Shown here: positions 35,447 through 43,826 of the stretch, in pieces
How positions within the stretch are numbered: position 1 is the first letter of the stretch
How the letters are laid out: every line of letters starts with the position of its first letter
Position numbers and translations under genes: made by a program
Origin: Microvirga tunisiensis
GTDB taxonomy: Bacteria > Pseudomonadota > Alphaproteobacteria > Rhizobiales > Beijerinckiaceae
Length of the DNA: 47,148 bases
Reading direction: 5' to 3'
Assembly (NCBI RefSeq): GCF_009296175.1
Contig: NZ_VOSK01000028.1
Location: forward strand, 1 to 47,148
The notes under the pieces: generated by a model
What the model was told of the DNA's origin: nothing
The model's input: only the letters and a program-made list of their open reading frames with translations
Databases searched by the model: none

Positions 35447-35694
35447 CAACTGCCTCTTCGGTTGAGGATGATTATGCCTTCGTGCGGGCTCAGTGGCTCT
35501 CAAACGCTCGTCCGGCTGAAAAGGTCTGATCCAGAATGCCCCTGGATTGATGACTCAGGAGAAGCGCAAACCTTGTCCGTCAGCCAGATAGCCGTTTTGC
35601 TGACCCATACCATTGGAACCATCATGTAAATATTTTCTGAGTGCGTTGGAGAATCATCCTAGCACTCACCGACTGCATCTGCATTCCCGTGATC

Positions 35695-36021
35695 TTTGAT
35701 AACAGCGTGGCCGATCACCTTGCGGCGGCTGGTTTCCGATCGGAGCTCGGCGCATGAGCGGCGTCTGATCCGCTCCGAGCTTGAAACCCAGATCGCCCAT
35801 GCGATGCTCGTAAACGAGGTTTACCAAGGCGACCGGGTGACCACTCGCTGTGACAGCGATGGAACAGCTAGCAGCAGAAGGTGGGGCTGGAACCGCGGCC
35901 TGAGACCCAAGGTGCAGAGCAGACTCGCAGCGAAGCGGCGGGCGACCATCACAACGCAGTCGAGGTGAAGCGAGACGCCGAGCGCGGAAGCAGCAACGAA
36001 GGACGCTCGGCTGCTGAGTAA
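35695..36021 (+). pseudogene. Remnant of a Clp-type ATPase C-terminus
   Basis: The frame at 35707 reads VADHLAAAGFRSELGA and then a stop, while the next frame continues ERRLIRSELETQIAHAMLVN, then EVYQGDRV. Together they read like the small D2 domain that ends ClpA/ClpB/ClpC ATPases (consensus: ..GF..E.GAR.L.R.I...LE..LA...L.G....GD.V). The rest of the gene, upstream of about 35690, is missing. The end adjoins the IS630-type element. The call is inference from a remembered consensus; the frameshift is directly visible. Confidence 0.45.
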
Positions 36022-37183
36022 TACCCGGTCAGGGAATTGCTGACGCAGTGAGATACGGGTAGGCCGTCAATGTTGTGAGGCGGCCTGTCTCATCAAGGAG
36101 ACGGGTCCAGGCGCGGCAGACCGCGTCCAACACTGCTTCATAATCGTCGAGCACGCGATGCGAGAGATAACGCTCACGCAAGTACAGCCAGACCCGCTCC
36201 ACCGGGTTCAGCTGGGGTGACGCAGGCGGCAAAGGCAACAGCGTGATCGTCTCTGGCACGTGCAAGGCCCGCGCGTCGTGCCAGCCGGCCTGGTCCAGCA
36301 CGAGCACCGCGTGCACGCCCGGCTCAAGCTGATGCGCGAAGTGCTTCAGAAAGATCGTCATCGCGTCGGCACTCACCCGCGGCAAGGCCAGCGCGAAGGT
36401 CTCATCTGTGCCGGGACGGCAGGCGGCGAACAGGTATAGGCTCTCGAAGCGCTGATCGACGACACTGGGCGGACGCACGCCGCGCTCATACCAGACCCGT
36501 GTCGTCCGGCCCTTCTGACCAAAGCGCGCTTCGTCCTGGCACCAGAGCTGAAGACGCGCCTCAGGATGCTCTGCCGCGACGGCCTGCAGCTTTGACGGCA
36601 ACTCCTTTTTTGAACGCCGCCTGCGCGGCCGAATTGCCCTTCGGGTGCGAAGGCCGGGTCTTCTGGCGCGACAGGTTGAGCCGCTTGAGCAGGCACGAGA
36701 GCCCCCACTCGCTGTAGTGGACGCCATAAGTCCGCTCGACATGCTCGCACAGGTCGACCAGACGCCAGGCGCTCACCCCATCGCGCTCGGGCTCCGGCCC
36801 GTGCAGGACGTGGACCCTGAGCGCGGCCTGCTGACCAGGGCTGAGCTGCTCCGGGCGGCCGGTCCGGGGCCGGTCATGCAGACCGTCAGGTCCCTCGGCA
36901 TTGAAGCGCTGGATGGCATCGTGCAGGGCCTGACGCTCCATGCCGGCCAGCCGTGCCGCCTCGGCCCGGGTCATCCCCTCAAGCGCATTGGCAATCGCCA
37001 GGAGGCGCAGGACAGCCCTGGGATCCCGCTCGCGGGCAGCGCGCTGGCGCAAGTCGGCTGGTGAGTAGTCCTGACAGATCGGGAGCCCGGCCATGCTGAC
37101 CTCCATCAACAGCGCCACGCTCCTCAGTGAATCACGCCATGCACCTCATCGCAAATGCGAGTCAGTAATTCTCTGGATGGGTA
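36022..37183 (-). mobile_element. Complete IS630-family insertion sequence
   Basis: Both ends are visible. The left end reads TACCCGGTCAGGGAATTGCT and the right end, reverse complemented, TACCCATCCAGAGAATTACT. They share TACCC, CAG, GAATT and CTGAC in register over about 25 bases. TA flanks both sides (36022-36023 and 37182-37183), the IS630 target duplication. The interior of 1158 bases holds one transposase gene in two frames, so it appears intact. Confidence 0.88.
36029..37094 (-). CDS. IS630-family transposase, expressed by frameshifting
   Basis: The first frame has two helix-turn-helix segments (DPRAVLRLLAIANALEGMTR, later SAWRLVDLCEHVERTYGVHY). The second frame has the catalytic parts: LWCQDEARFGQKGR (first Asp), VLVLDQAGWHDAR (second Asp) and LPPASPQLNPVERVW (the Glu). 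The frames meet at a run of six A and G (CAAAAAAGGAG on the minus strand) near 36605, a slippery site, so ribosomes must change frame, net +1, to make the whole enzyme. The ATG at 37094 has GGAGGTCAGC directly upstream. Confidence 0.88.
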
Positions 37184-37350
37184 TAAGGCACGAAGCCATC
37201 TCATCCGAAGCAGCGGTAGTTCATCATGCTAAGGAGTCCTGCCGCTGATTGCCTCTCGTTCAAGCCCGTTATGCGCTGGAGGGGCCTGTTTGCAGCAGAT
37301 AGGATCCTGAGCGCCAGAAGATCCTCACGGGTACATCATGCCTATGAGGC

Positions 37351-38700
37351 CTAATCCTCGCGGAATGCGCGGTTGAAGCTATCCATCACAGGACGCAGCA
37401 GGTAGCCGGCTGCGGTGAACTTCCCGGTCTTGATCAGGACCTCGACCGGCATGCCGGCCATCACCTCGATCCCCGGCAGCGAAGACAGCGAATCCTCGTT
37501 GAGACGGATACGCGCCGTGTAATAGGAGCGCTCGTTGGTCTTGTCGGTCATGCGATCGGCCGAGACATAGGTGAGCGTGCCCGCAACCGGCGCAACGCGG
37601 CGGTGCTTGTAGGGCATGAGCCGCACCTGGGCCGGCAGTCCAGGATGGACGACATCGATGTCGTCGGGTCTCACCTGAGCGGTGACGATGAGGCGGTCGT
37701 GCTTCGGCACGAGGTCGAGCAATGGCTGACCTTCCGCCACGACGCCCCCCGGTGTCCGGATCCGGAGATCGGTGACGACACCGTCCTCAGGCGCACGCAC
37801 CTGAGTGCGGGCGAGGACGTCCGCAGCAGCCTCGGAGCGTTCGGAGAGTTGGAAGACTAGCGCCTGGACCTCACGGAGGCTCTGAGCGATCTCGGCCTCC
37901 CGATCGCTGCGCAGCTTGAGGATCTGGGCATGGGCCTCGCCTACCCCCTGCTCGGCGCGCGCCATCTCTTCCTGCGCTTGACCTTGCCGTCCATCGATCT
38001 CGGCCTGCTCTCGTTCGAGCGCCAGCTTGCGCGGCTGGGCAATGACGCCTCTGGCAACGAGCGGAGCGATGGCTTCCATCTCTCTCTTGATGATCTCTGC
38101 GCGCTTCTTGGCGGCATCGACCTGATAGCGTAGCCCGAACATCTGGCGCGAAATCTGCTGCTGCCGCTGCACCAGTACCGCGAACTGCGACTGGTAAAGC
38201 TGGCGACGGCTGTTGAAGATGCGCTCCTGACCGGCCAGCATCTCGGCGAGCGCCGGATCCTTTCCCGCCGTCTGGCGCAAGGGAAGCGGGAATTGGATGG
38301 TGTCATGTCCGTCGCGTTCGGCCAGCAGCCGTGCCTCGCGGGCTTGCGCCTCGCGCAGCTGGCCCTGAAGCGCCTGCGCGGTCGCCTTGGCCCTGGTGTC
38401 ATCGAGCTGGATCAGCGGCTGGCCGCCCCTCACGGCGTCGCCGTCCTTTACCAGGATCTTGGCAATGATGCCGCCTTCCAGATGCTGCACCGTCTTGCGG
38501 CTCGTCTCAGCCTCGATCGAGCCTAATGCGATGGCAGCGCTTTCCAGCGGTGCGGTGACCGACCAGATTCCAAAGCCGCCGATGAACACGGCCACGAGCC
38601 CGAAGGCGATCGACGTCAGCCACCGGATCCGCTTGAACGGTGTGGGCGGCGGCGGCGGCAGGACATCGGACAGGTCGATGACAGGAGATGTCCTGGCCAT
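37351..38700 (-). CDS. HlyD-family type I secretion adaptor
   Basis: The 449-residue product has one N-terminal membrane helix (about 30-52), a lipoyl half-motif VQHLEGGIIAKILVKDGDAV, a long periplasmic coiled coil (110-280), a second lipoyl half (APEDGVVTDLRIRTPGGVVA) and the C-terminal signature TAAGYLLRPVMDSFNRAFRE of the HlyD/PrsE family. It should bridge the inner-membrane ABC protein and an outer-membrane TolC-like channel; no tolC lies in the window. ATG at 38700 shares a base with the preceding stop (TGATG). Confidence 0.95.
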   Translation of the reverse strand: MARTSPVIDLSDVLPPPPPTPFKRIRWLTSIAFGLVAVFIGGFGIWSVTAPLESAAIALGSIEAETSRKTVQHLEGGIIAKILVKDGDAVRGGQPLIQLDDTRAKATAQALQGQLREAQAREARLLAERDGHDTIQFPLPLRQTAGKDPALAEMLAGQERIFNSRRQLYQSQFAVLVQRQQQISRQMFGLRYQVDAAKKRAEIIKREMEAIAPLVARGVIAQPRKLALEREQAEIDGRQGQAQEEMARAEQGVGEAHAQILKLRSDREAEIAQSLREVQALVFQLSERSEAAADVLARTQVRAPEDGVVTDLRIRTPGGVVAEGQPLLDLVPKHDRLIVTAQVRPDDIDVVHPGLPAQVRLMPYKHRRVAPVAGTLTYVSADRMTDKTNERSYYTARIRLNEDSLSSLPGIEVMAGMPVEVLIKTGKFTAAGYLLRPVMDSFNRAFRED

Positions 38701-40508
38701 CACGCAGCTCCCTTGTCAGCCTGCTGGCTCGGCGCGGCGATCATCGGCCCGTCATTGACCTTCGGCATACGTGCTTCCGGTTTCGACTTCGCCTGCTGTA
38801 CGACTCTGATCGCGGTGCGCCCCTGAGCAATCCGCTCGGCGATCTCGCGGCGCTCGCCATAGGCGTTGACCATGCCGTTGTCGAGCACGAGTACGCTGTC
38901 GGCGACCGACAGGATGCCGAGACGCTGAGCGATGACGATGATCGTCGCACCGCGGGACTTCATCTCGTCGATGGCCCGACGCAGCGCTTCCTCGCCTTCG
39001 GGGTCGAGGCTGGCATTCGGCTCGTCGAGAACGATCAGACGCGGATCGCCGAAGAACGCGCGTGCGAGCCCCAGCTTCTGGCGTTGGCCGCCGGAGAGCC
39101 GCGCCCCGCTTTCGCCGACATGGGTGTCATAGCCCCTGGGCAGCCGCATGACGGTATCGTGGAGATCCACGAGCCGGGCGGCTGCGATCACCTCCGAGGA
39201 GCTCGCCTCGGACAGGCGGGAGATGTTCTCCGCGACGGTACCGGCAAAGAGCTCTACATCCTGCGGCAGGTAGCCGAAGTAACGATGGCCGCCAGAGGCC
39301 ATCCACACACCGACATCGGCCCCGTCGAGGCGCACATGCCCCGTGGTCGGCGGCACGGTTCCGGCGATCAGGCGACCAAGCGTCGACTTGCCGGCTCCGG
39401 AGGGTCCGACGACGCCGAGCACCTTGCCGGCGCAGACCATCATCGAGAGGCGGCGCACGATGGGTTCGGTCGATCCGGGCGGCACATAGGTGAGTTGCTC
39501 CACTTCGAGGAGGCCACTCGGCGCGGGCAGTTCCATGCCTTTCACCGGCGGCGGTGCCGCCTGCATGATGCGCCGAATGCGGTCGTAAGCGAGCCGCACG
39601 TTGGTGACGGCCTTCCAGGTGCCGATCGCGCCCTCGACGGGCCCGAGCGAGCGTCCGAGCAGGATCGAGGCGGCGAAGATCGCAGCCGGGCTGACATCGT
39701 GCCGGATCACGAGGAACGAGGCGGCCGCCATCACCAGCACCTGCGCGAGAAAACGGACGAAGCGGGCCGAGGCCTGGATTGTCGAGGCGCGCGCTCCCGC
39801 CGACAGCTGAGCCGCCTTGGCGTGCGCCTGCTCGTCGGACAGGATGCGTGCCACGCCGGGCAGCATGCCCATAGCGGTGATCGCTTCCACGTTGCGCATC
39901 AGCGACTCGAAGCGGTGCTGGCTCTCAGAGGAGGCCGCAGCGGCGCGGGCGAAGGGAGCGCGCGTCACGGTCTCGTTGAGCCAAGCGAAGCCGAACAGGA
40001 TAAGGGAGGCCACGATGCCGATCGCACCCAGAAGCGGATGAACCAGGGTCATGGCGAGCAGGAAGATGGGCGTCCACGGCAGGTCGAAGAGGGCCGTGCA
40101 GGCAGAACCGCCGAAGAACTGGCGCAGGGTGCCGAGGTCGCGCCATGCCTGCGCAGCTCCAGCAGGGTCGGCCCGCAGCGCCGCCTGCACGGCAGCGGTG
40201 AGAACGGGAGCCTGCAGGCGCTCTTCGAGCCAAGCCCCGACGCGGGCGAGCATCTCGCGTCGCAGGGCTTCGATGACCGCGTGGAGCGCGAGCGCAAAGA
40301 TGACGATGAGGGTCAGCATGAAGAGCGTGTCGAGGCTCTGGCTCGACAGCACGTGATCGTAGACCTGCAGTAGGTAGAGCGGCATGGTCAGGGCGAGCAG
40401 ATTGACGAAGAAGCTCAAGCCCGCGACGAGGGCCAGCGAGTAACGACAGAGCCGGAAGGCGTGCTCCATCTCGGTCTGATGGCGGACCTTCATCCAGTTC
40501 ATGGCCAT
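38700..40508 (-). CDS. Type I secretion ABC transporter (PrtD/PrsD type)
   Basis: In 602 residues the first ~300 are a six-helix export domain without an N-terminal peptidase, and the rest is the ATPase: Walker A GPSGAGKST, Q-loop GYLPQDVELFAGTVAENI, signature LSGGQRQKLGLARAFFGDPR and Walker B LIVLDEPNASLD. Lack of a C39 peptidase means substrates carry uncleaved C-terminal signals. The ATG at 40508 has GGAG eight bases upstream. Its neighbours, a Gly/Asp-rich protein 226 bp upstream and the adaptor overlapping downstream, suggest a dedicated secretion unit. Confidence 0.95.
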   Translation of the reverse strand: MAMNWMKVRHQTEMEHAFRLCRYSLALVAGLSFFVNLLALTMPLYLLQVYDHVLSSQSLDTLFMLTLIVIFALALHAVIEALRREMLARVGAWLEERLQAPVLTAAVQAALRADPAGAAQAWRDLGTLRQFFGGSACTALFDLPWTPIFLLAMTLVHPLLGAIGIVASLILFGFAWLNETVTRAPFARAAAASSESQHRFESLMRNVEAITAMGMLPGVARILSDEQAHAKAAQLSAGARASTIQASARFVRFLAQVLVMAAASFLVIRHDVSPAAIFAASILLGRSLGPVEGAIGTWKAVTNVRLAYDRIRRIMQAAPPPVKGMELPAPSGLLEVEQLTYVPPGSTEPIVRRLSMMVCAGKVLGVVGPSGAGKSTLGRLIAGTVPPTTGHVRLDGADVGVWMASGGHRYFGYLPQDVELFAGTVAENISRLSEASSSEVIAAARLVDLHDTVMRLPRGYDTHVGESGARLSGGQRQKLGLARAFFGDPRLIVLDEPNASLDPEGEEALRRAIDEMKSRGATIIVIAQRLGILSVADSVLVLDNGMVNAYGERREIAERIAQGRTAIRVVQQAKSKPEARMPKVNDGPMIAAPSQQADKGAA

Positions 40509-40635
40509 ACGCAGTCTCCGGACGCGTCAGTCGGGATTGGGCGGGCGCTCGCGCTATGCTGGAGCAGGTTGCGCGAGCGCCGATCCGGGGCCGCAGGAGT
40601 GTCACGGTCCCGGATTGCCGTTTCCGGCGCTTGGC

Positions 40636-40672
40636 GCATCGTGCGGACCCGGTTCTCCGCGCCCAACGATGC
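40636..40672. repeat. Intergenic palindromic repeat, GCATCGT..ACGATGC
   Basis: GCATCGT and ACGATGC enclose GCGGACCCGGTTCTCCGCG. A similar element, sharing GCATCGTnCGGA and ACGATGC, lies at 44989. Such palindromes are frequent between genes in Rhizobiales. Confidence 0.55.
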
Positions 40673-40700
40673 ACCGCTTGAGAGGGAGCATCGGATCAAT

Positions 40701-40725
40701 CCCAAAAGTGGAACCCACTTTTGGG
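40701..40725. repeat. Perfect hairpin CCCAAAAGTGG / CCACTTTTGGG
   Basis: An eleven-pair stem with a three-base AAC loop lies just downstream of the Gly/Asp-rich gene. The AAAAGTGG-CCACTTTT core is a widespread intergenic repeat in Rhizobiales. With no T run it is at best a partial terminator, which could lower expression of the secretion genes relative to the substrate gene. Confidence 0.65.
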
Positions 40726-40734
40726 TCTGTTGCT

Positions 40735-42045
40735 CTACACTCCGAAGCTGTAGTCCAAATCGCCGAAGTCGAAGGTGAACGACAGGTTAGCGTCCTGCGC
40801 AGCCTCCATGATCTGGTCTACATCGACCGTCACAGCCTGGTCTTGCGTGGACGTGGCGTCGGCGTCGTTGTCCTGGTCAAAGGCGAAGTCGCCGATGTCC
40901 TGGCTGGAGGCCGCAGTCCCGCCACCGCCCTGCTCGGTGTTGGACATGGCGTTCCCGGCCGCACTCGAGTCGATATTCGCGACGGCGTCGTTATCGGCCT
41001 CGGAGTGGGCGTCGCCGCTCGTGTCGCCGCTGTTCGCGTGGGCGTTGCCGCCGACCGCGTTGCCGCCCTGCGAGTCGCCGCCTGTGGTGTCGCCACCGGT
41101 GGCTGCGCCGGTTGTTGCGCTGCCGCCCGTGGTGTCGCCGACCGTCCCTGTCCCTGCGGCGCCAGCCCCGCCGATGCCTGCGCCACCCGTGCCGTCGCCG
41201 CCGTCGGCGGAGCCAGTCGTAGCGCTACCCGACGTGCCCGTGCCGCCCGTGCCAGCGCCCGAAGTGCCGTCGCCAGTGGTCGCAGTGCCGTCGCCGCCGT
41301 CGCCGCCGTCGCCGCCTTCAGCGTAGCCGCCGTCGCCGTCACCGCCGGTACCATCGCCGCCAGTACCATCGCCGCCGGTACCCCACTTGCCGTTGCCGCC
41401 CTCGCCGTACCCGCCTTTACCGTTGCCGCCTTCCCCGTCGCCGCCCTTGGCCCAGCCGCCGTCGCCTCCATCGCCACCGTCGGCGTCGGCATAGCCCGTC
41501 TTAACCCAGCCGGAATCGCCGTCGCCGCCCTTGCCGTCGCCGGTGTCAGCGTCGCCGCTGTAGGTGTCGCCCGCCTCACCGTCGCCGCCGTAGCCCTTGC
41601 CACCGTCGCCGCCTTCGCCCTTCGCGATGCCGCCGAAGGTCGGGCCTGTCTTGGCGTCGCCGCTATAGGTGTCGCCGCCGTCGGTGTCGCCGCCCTTCGA
41701 CCAGCCTCCGTACAGGTCGCCGGCCTTGGCAAAGCCGCCATTGGAGTCGTTGTCGGCGATGGCCTTGGAGTCGCCATTGGAGGTCACGTCCGAGTCAACT
41801 TTCGAATCGTTGTCCGTCGTGGTGTTCGTGAAGGCCTTGTTGTTGGCACTGGCGTCGTTGTTGGCGAGCTGGACCGGCTTGTAGTCCACCTTGCCGAAGT
41901 TGTCATTATCCTGGTCGATGTCGGATTTCTGTTTGGCGTCGGTGTCGATCTTCTGGTCCTGCCATTGATCCAGACTGTTCTTCAACTCGACATCGAGATC
42001 GAAGTCGAACCCGAATCCGCTCAGGAGTTCTGATAGGTCTGCCAT
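40735..42045 (-). CDS. Gly/Asp-rich repetitive protein, candidate type I secretion substrate
   Basis: The 436-residue product has no signal peptide, no membrane segment and no Cys. Residues 1-102 are acidic and Asn-rich (SDIDQDNDNFGK, later LANNDASANNKAFTNTTTDN). Residues 103-334 are mostly GG-x units with Asp, Thr, Ala or Lys, including GDTYSGDA twice, at 124 and 159. Residues 335-436 return to Asp-rich (FDQDNDADATSTQDQA) and end in a hydrophobic tail, LSFTFDFGDLDYSFGV. The RTX nonapeptide GGxGxDxUx is not present. The position upstream of the secretion genes and the short hydrophobic end suggest C-terminal signal-dependent export. ATG at 42045 has GAGGAG upstream. GC-rich repeats leave frames open on the other strand; these are shadows. 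Confidence 0.85.
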   Translation of the reverse strand: MADLSELLSGFGFDFDLDVELKNSLDQWQDQKIDTDAKQKSDIDQDNDNFGKVDYKPVQLANNDASANNKAFTNTTTDNDSKVDSDVTSNGDSKAIADNDSNGGFAKAGDLYGGWSKGGDTDGGDTYSGDAKTGPTFGGIAKGEGGDGGKGYGGDGEAGDTYSGDADTGDGKGGDGDSGWVKTGYADADGGDGGDGGWAKGGDGEGGNGKGGYGEGGNGKWGTGGDGTGGDGTGGDGDGGYAEGGDGGDGGDGTATTGDGTSGAGTGGTGTSGSATTGSADGGDGTGGAGIGGAGAAGTGTVGDTTGGSATTGAATGGDTTGGDSQGGNAVGGNAHANSGDTSGDAHSEADNDAVANIDSSAAGNAMSNTEQGGGGTAASSQDIGDFAFDQDNDADATSTQDQAVTVDVDQIMEAAQDANLSFTFDFGDLDYSFGV

Positions 42046-42833
42046 TCTCGCGCTCCTCAGGTGGTTGCAGCCGTCCCGTGGAGTTCCGGGGCGGTTTGGC
42101 AGAGCTTCCCGCATGCATGGCGAGAGAGAAAGTTGCCGATTCGCATGCCGCAGAATGGGTGAGGTGAATGTTCATGTCGCCCGTTCAGGCGATGAGCGCA
42201 CATCTGCAGACGTCGCATTAGCTGACGGATCAGCCGATCCAATGAGTTTGTTGATGCGGTAATCCTTTGGGGCTATGTGCGCCGCAAATCCTCTAACCTG
42301 ATGATCGATACCGGAAATTCTCGATATCTCGGCATTCTCACGACCAGAGAATGGAGCTTACCCCGAAGTAGTCCCCCATCTTATAGCGCTCGATTAATCC
42401 GTGTGAATGTTGACGCGGTGAGAGGATGGAAAAGCTTCCTTTCTCATCATGCGGGAGGCGGTTATGATAATTGACTTATACAGAGTGCCTTTGAAGCTCT
42501 CCGAGATGACGCGTCAGGAGCAATAGTCCTTGCGATAAGTTCAAGGCAGGCTTGATTTGAAACAAAGCTTAGCAGTTTGTTTGTTAGAAATCGGCATGAA
42601 AAAAGGTTAAAATAAGCGTATAACTATTGTAGAATAGCCTTTGCGTATCGTTTGCGCCTTCGGCGTTAAACGCCAAGTTACGTTGTATGCCGGATCAGGG
42701 GCGGGATAGCCCTGATATTAGTGCTTGCCCGGCCTTGGTGTCCGATCGTTGCGTGAGATCAGTCGCTGTAGGAAACGCAAAAATTCTTGGGAACCCATTC
42801 AACGAGATTCGCCTCACATGAAGGAGGGTTGTG
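42046..42833. promoter_or_regulatory. Divergent intergenic region between the Gly/Asp-rich gene and the LuxR-type gene
   Basis: About 790 bases with no credible gene. The part from 42460 to 42650 is markedly A+T-rich (AAAAAAGGTTAAAATAAGCG at ~42598) in a GC-rich setting, followed by small hairpins (GCGCCTTCGGCG and GGCGTTAAACGCC at 42655-42675). It is likely to hold promoters for both divergent genes and perhaps sites for the LuxR-type regulator. I could not identify the promoters. Confidence 0.5.
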
Positions 42834-43628
42834 ATGCATTTTTCGTATGCGACACCTGATGGTGACCCGAATGGTATGAGTTCAGAGGCTCTCGTCATCA
42901 TCGATGATGAACCATTCTCGCAGGAATGCCTCGTCCACGCGATAGGCAGTGCATTCCCTCGCATGCCCGTTATCGGATTTTCAACGGTCGGTGAATTCTC
43001 CCACGCCGAGGGGACGCCGGTTGGGCTCGTACTATTGAGGGTTCAGTCGCATTCACCCTCGGGAGGTCAGCTGACGAATGAAACCAGAGGCATCCTCCAG
43101 TACCACCCCGATGTACCGATCGTCATCCTCTCCATGTGCATGAAAATCAAGGATGTGCAGGAAGCAATCGCCATGGGCGTACGCGGCATCATCCCGATGT
43201 CCACCTCATTCAAGGTGGCAGTCGCCGCTCTGCAGCTCGTGATGGTGGGCGGCACCTATTTTCCGCGTTTTGCGAATGGAGATTTGCCATTCGCCAACGG
43301 GACCAAGGATGCGCGCGACTTGGTGCCGGAAGAGCATCAACCTCTTTTTCTGCCCCATGCCAGTCAACAACCCTATTTCGCGATCGTGGAGCAAACCGGA
43401 GACATGCTGAAGACAGAGACAAACGGCGCGACAGTCATCTTTACAGCACGGGAAATGGATGTGCTGGAAGCACTCCAGAAAGGATGGTCCAACAAGTGGA
43501 TCGCCCATTCCCTTAACATTTCCGAGAACACCATCAAAGTGCATATCCAGCGCATCATGCGCAAGCTGCACGCCACAAACAGAACGGAAGCGGTCTTCCG
43601 GCATCGTCAGCTCAACGGCTTGAGTTAA
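42834..43628 (+). CDS. LuxR-type regulator with a receiver domain lacking its phospho-acceptor
   Basis: The 264-residue product has an N-terminal receiver-like domain with the acidic pair IIDDEP (24-25), but the strand that should carry the phospho-Asp reads GLVLLRVQSHS and has none, and the conserved Lys is absent from GIIPMSTS. The C-terminal LuxR helix-turn-helix is standard: FTAREMDVLEALQKGWSNKW, then NISENTIKVHIQRIMRKLHA. It therefore cannot be switched by ordinary phosphorylation. ATG at 42834 was chosen over the GTG one codon earlier because AAGGAGGG is better spaced. It lies between the two candidate secreted proteins and may control both. Confidence 0.9.
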   Translation: MHFSYATPDGDPNGMSSEALVIIDDEPFSQECLVHAIGSAFPRMPVIGFSTVGEFSHAEGTPVGLVLLRVQSHSPSGGQLTNETRGILQYHPDVPIVILSMCMKIKDVQEAIAMGVRGIIPMSTSFKVAVAALQLVMVGGTYFPRFANGDLPFANGTKDARDLVPEEHQPLFLPHASQQPYFAIVEQTGDMLKTETNGATVIFTAREMDVLEALQKGWSNKWIAHSLNISENTIKVHIQRIMRKLHATNRTEAVFRHRQLNGLS

Positions 43629-43636
43629 GGGTCGTA

Positions 43637-43758
43637 ACCCATTCAGGTGTCGTCCGTTGGGACTAGATCGGGTTATATCGACATCGTGACGGGTCGCCGG
43701 CATTACCCGCCAGATACGTCATGCTTGGCTGAGGCAGATCGATACCGCCTGAATGGGT
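43637..43758. repeat. 11-base inverted repeat ACCCATTCAGG / CCTGAATGGGT, about 100 bases apart
   Basis: The two arms match exactly and enclose 100 bases between the LuxR-type gene and the Gln-Asp repeat gene. They may be operator half-sites or the ends of a small degenerate element. Confidence 0.5.
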
Positions 43759-43826
43759 GACTGGCGCATCGGCGCATCCGCGCTCTACATTGTCTTGTCC
43801 ATAACGGCCGCGCGAGGTCGACGCCG

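Noticed and set aside
41000..41700. CRISPR array or DNA-level tandem repeat element
   Set aside because: The repeats are imperfect triplets coding for Gly-rich protein; there is no repeat-spacer alternation.
40501..42033. Long plus-strand reading frame of about 510 codons opposite the Gly/Asp-rich gene
   Set aside because: It exists because GC-rich triplet repeats leave all frames open. The minus-strand frame has a good ribosome-binding site, a sensible start and non-repetitive ends.
40735..42045. RTX toxin or adhesin
   Set aside because: The nonapeptide GGxGxDxUx is not repeated; the periodicity is three residues and calcium-roll positions are not filled.
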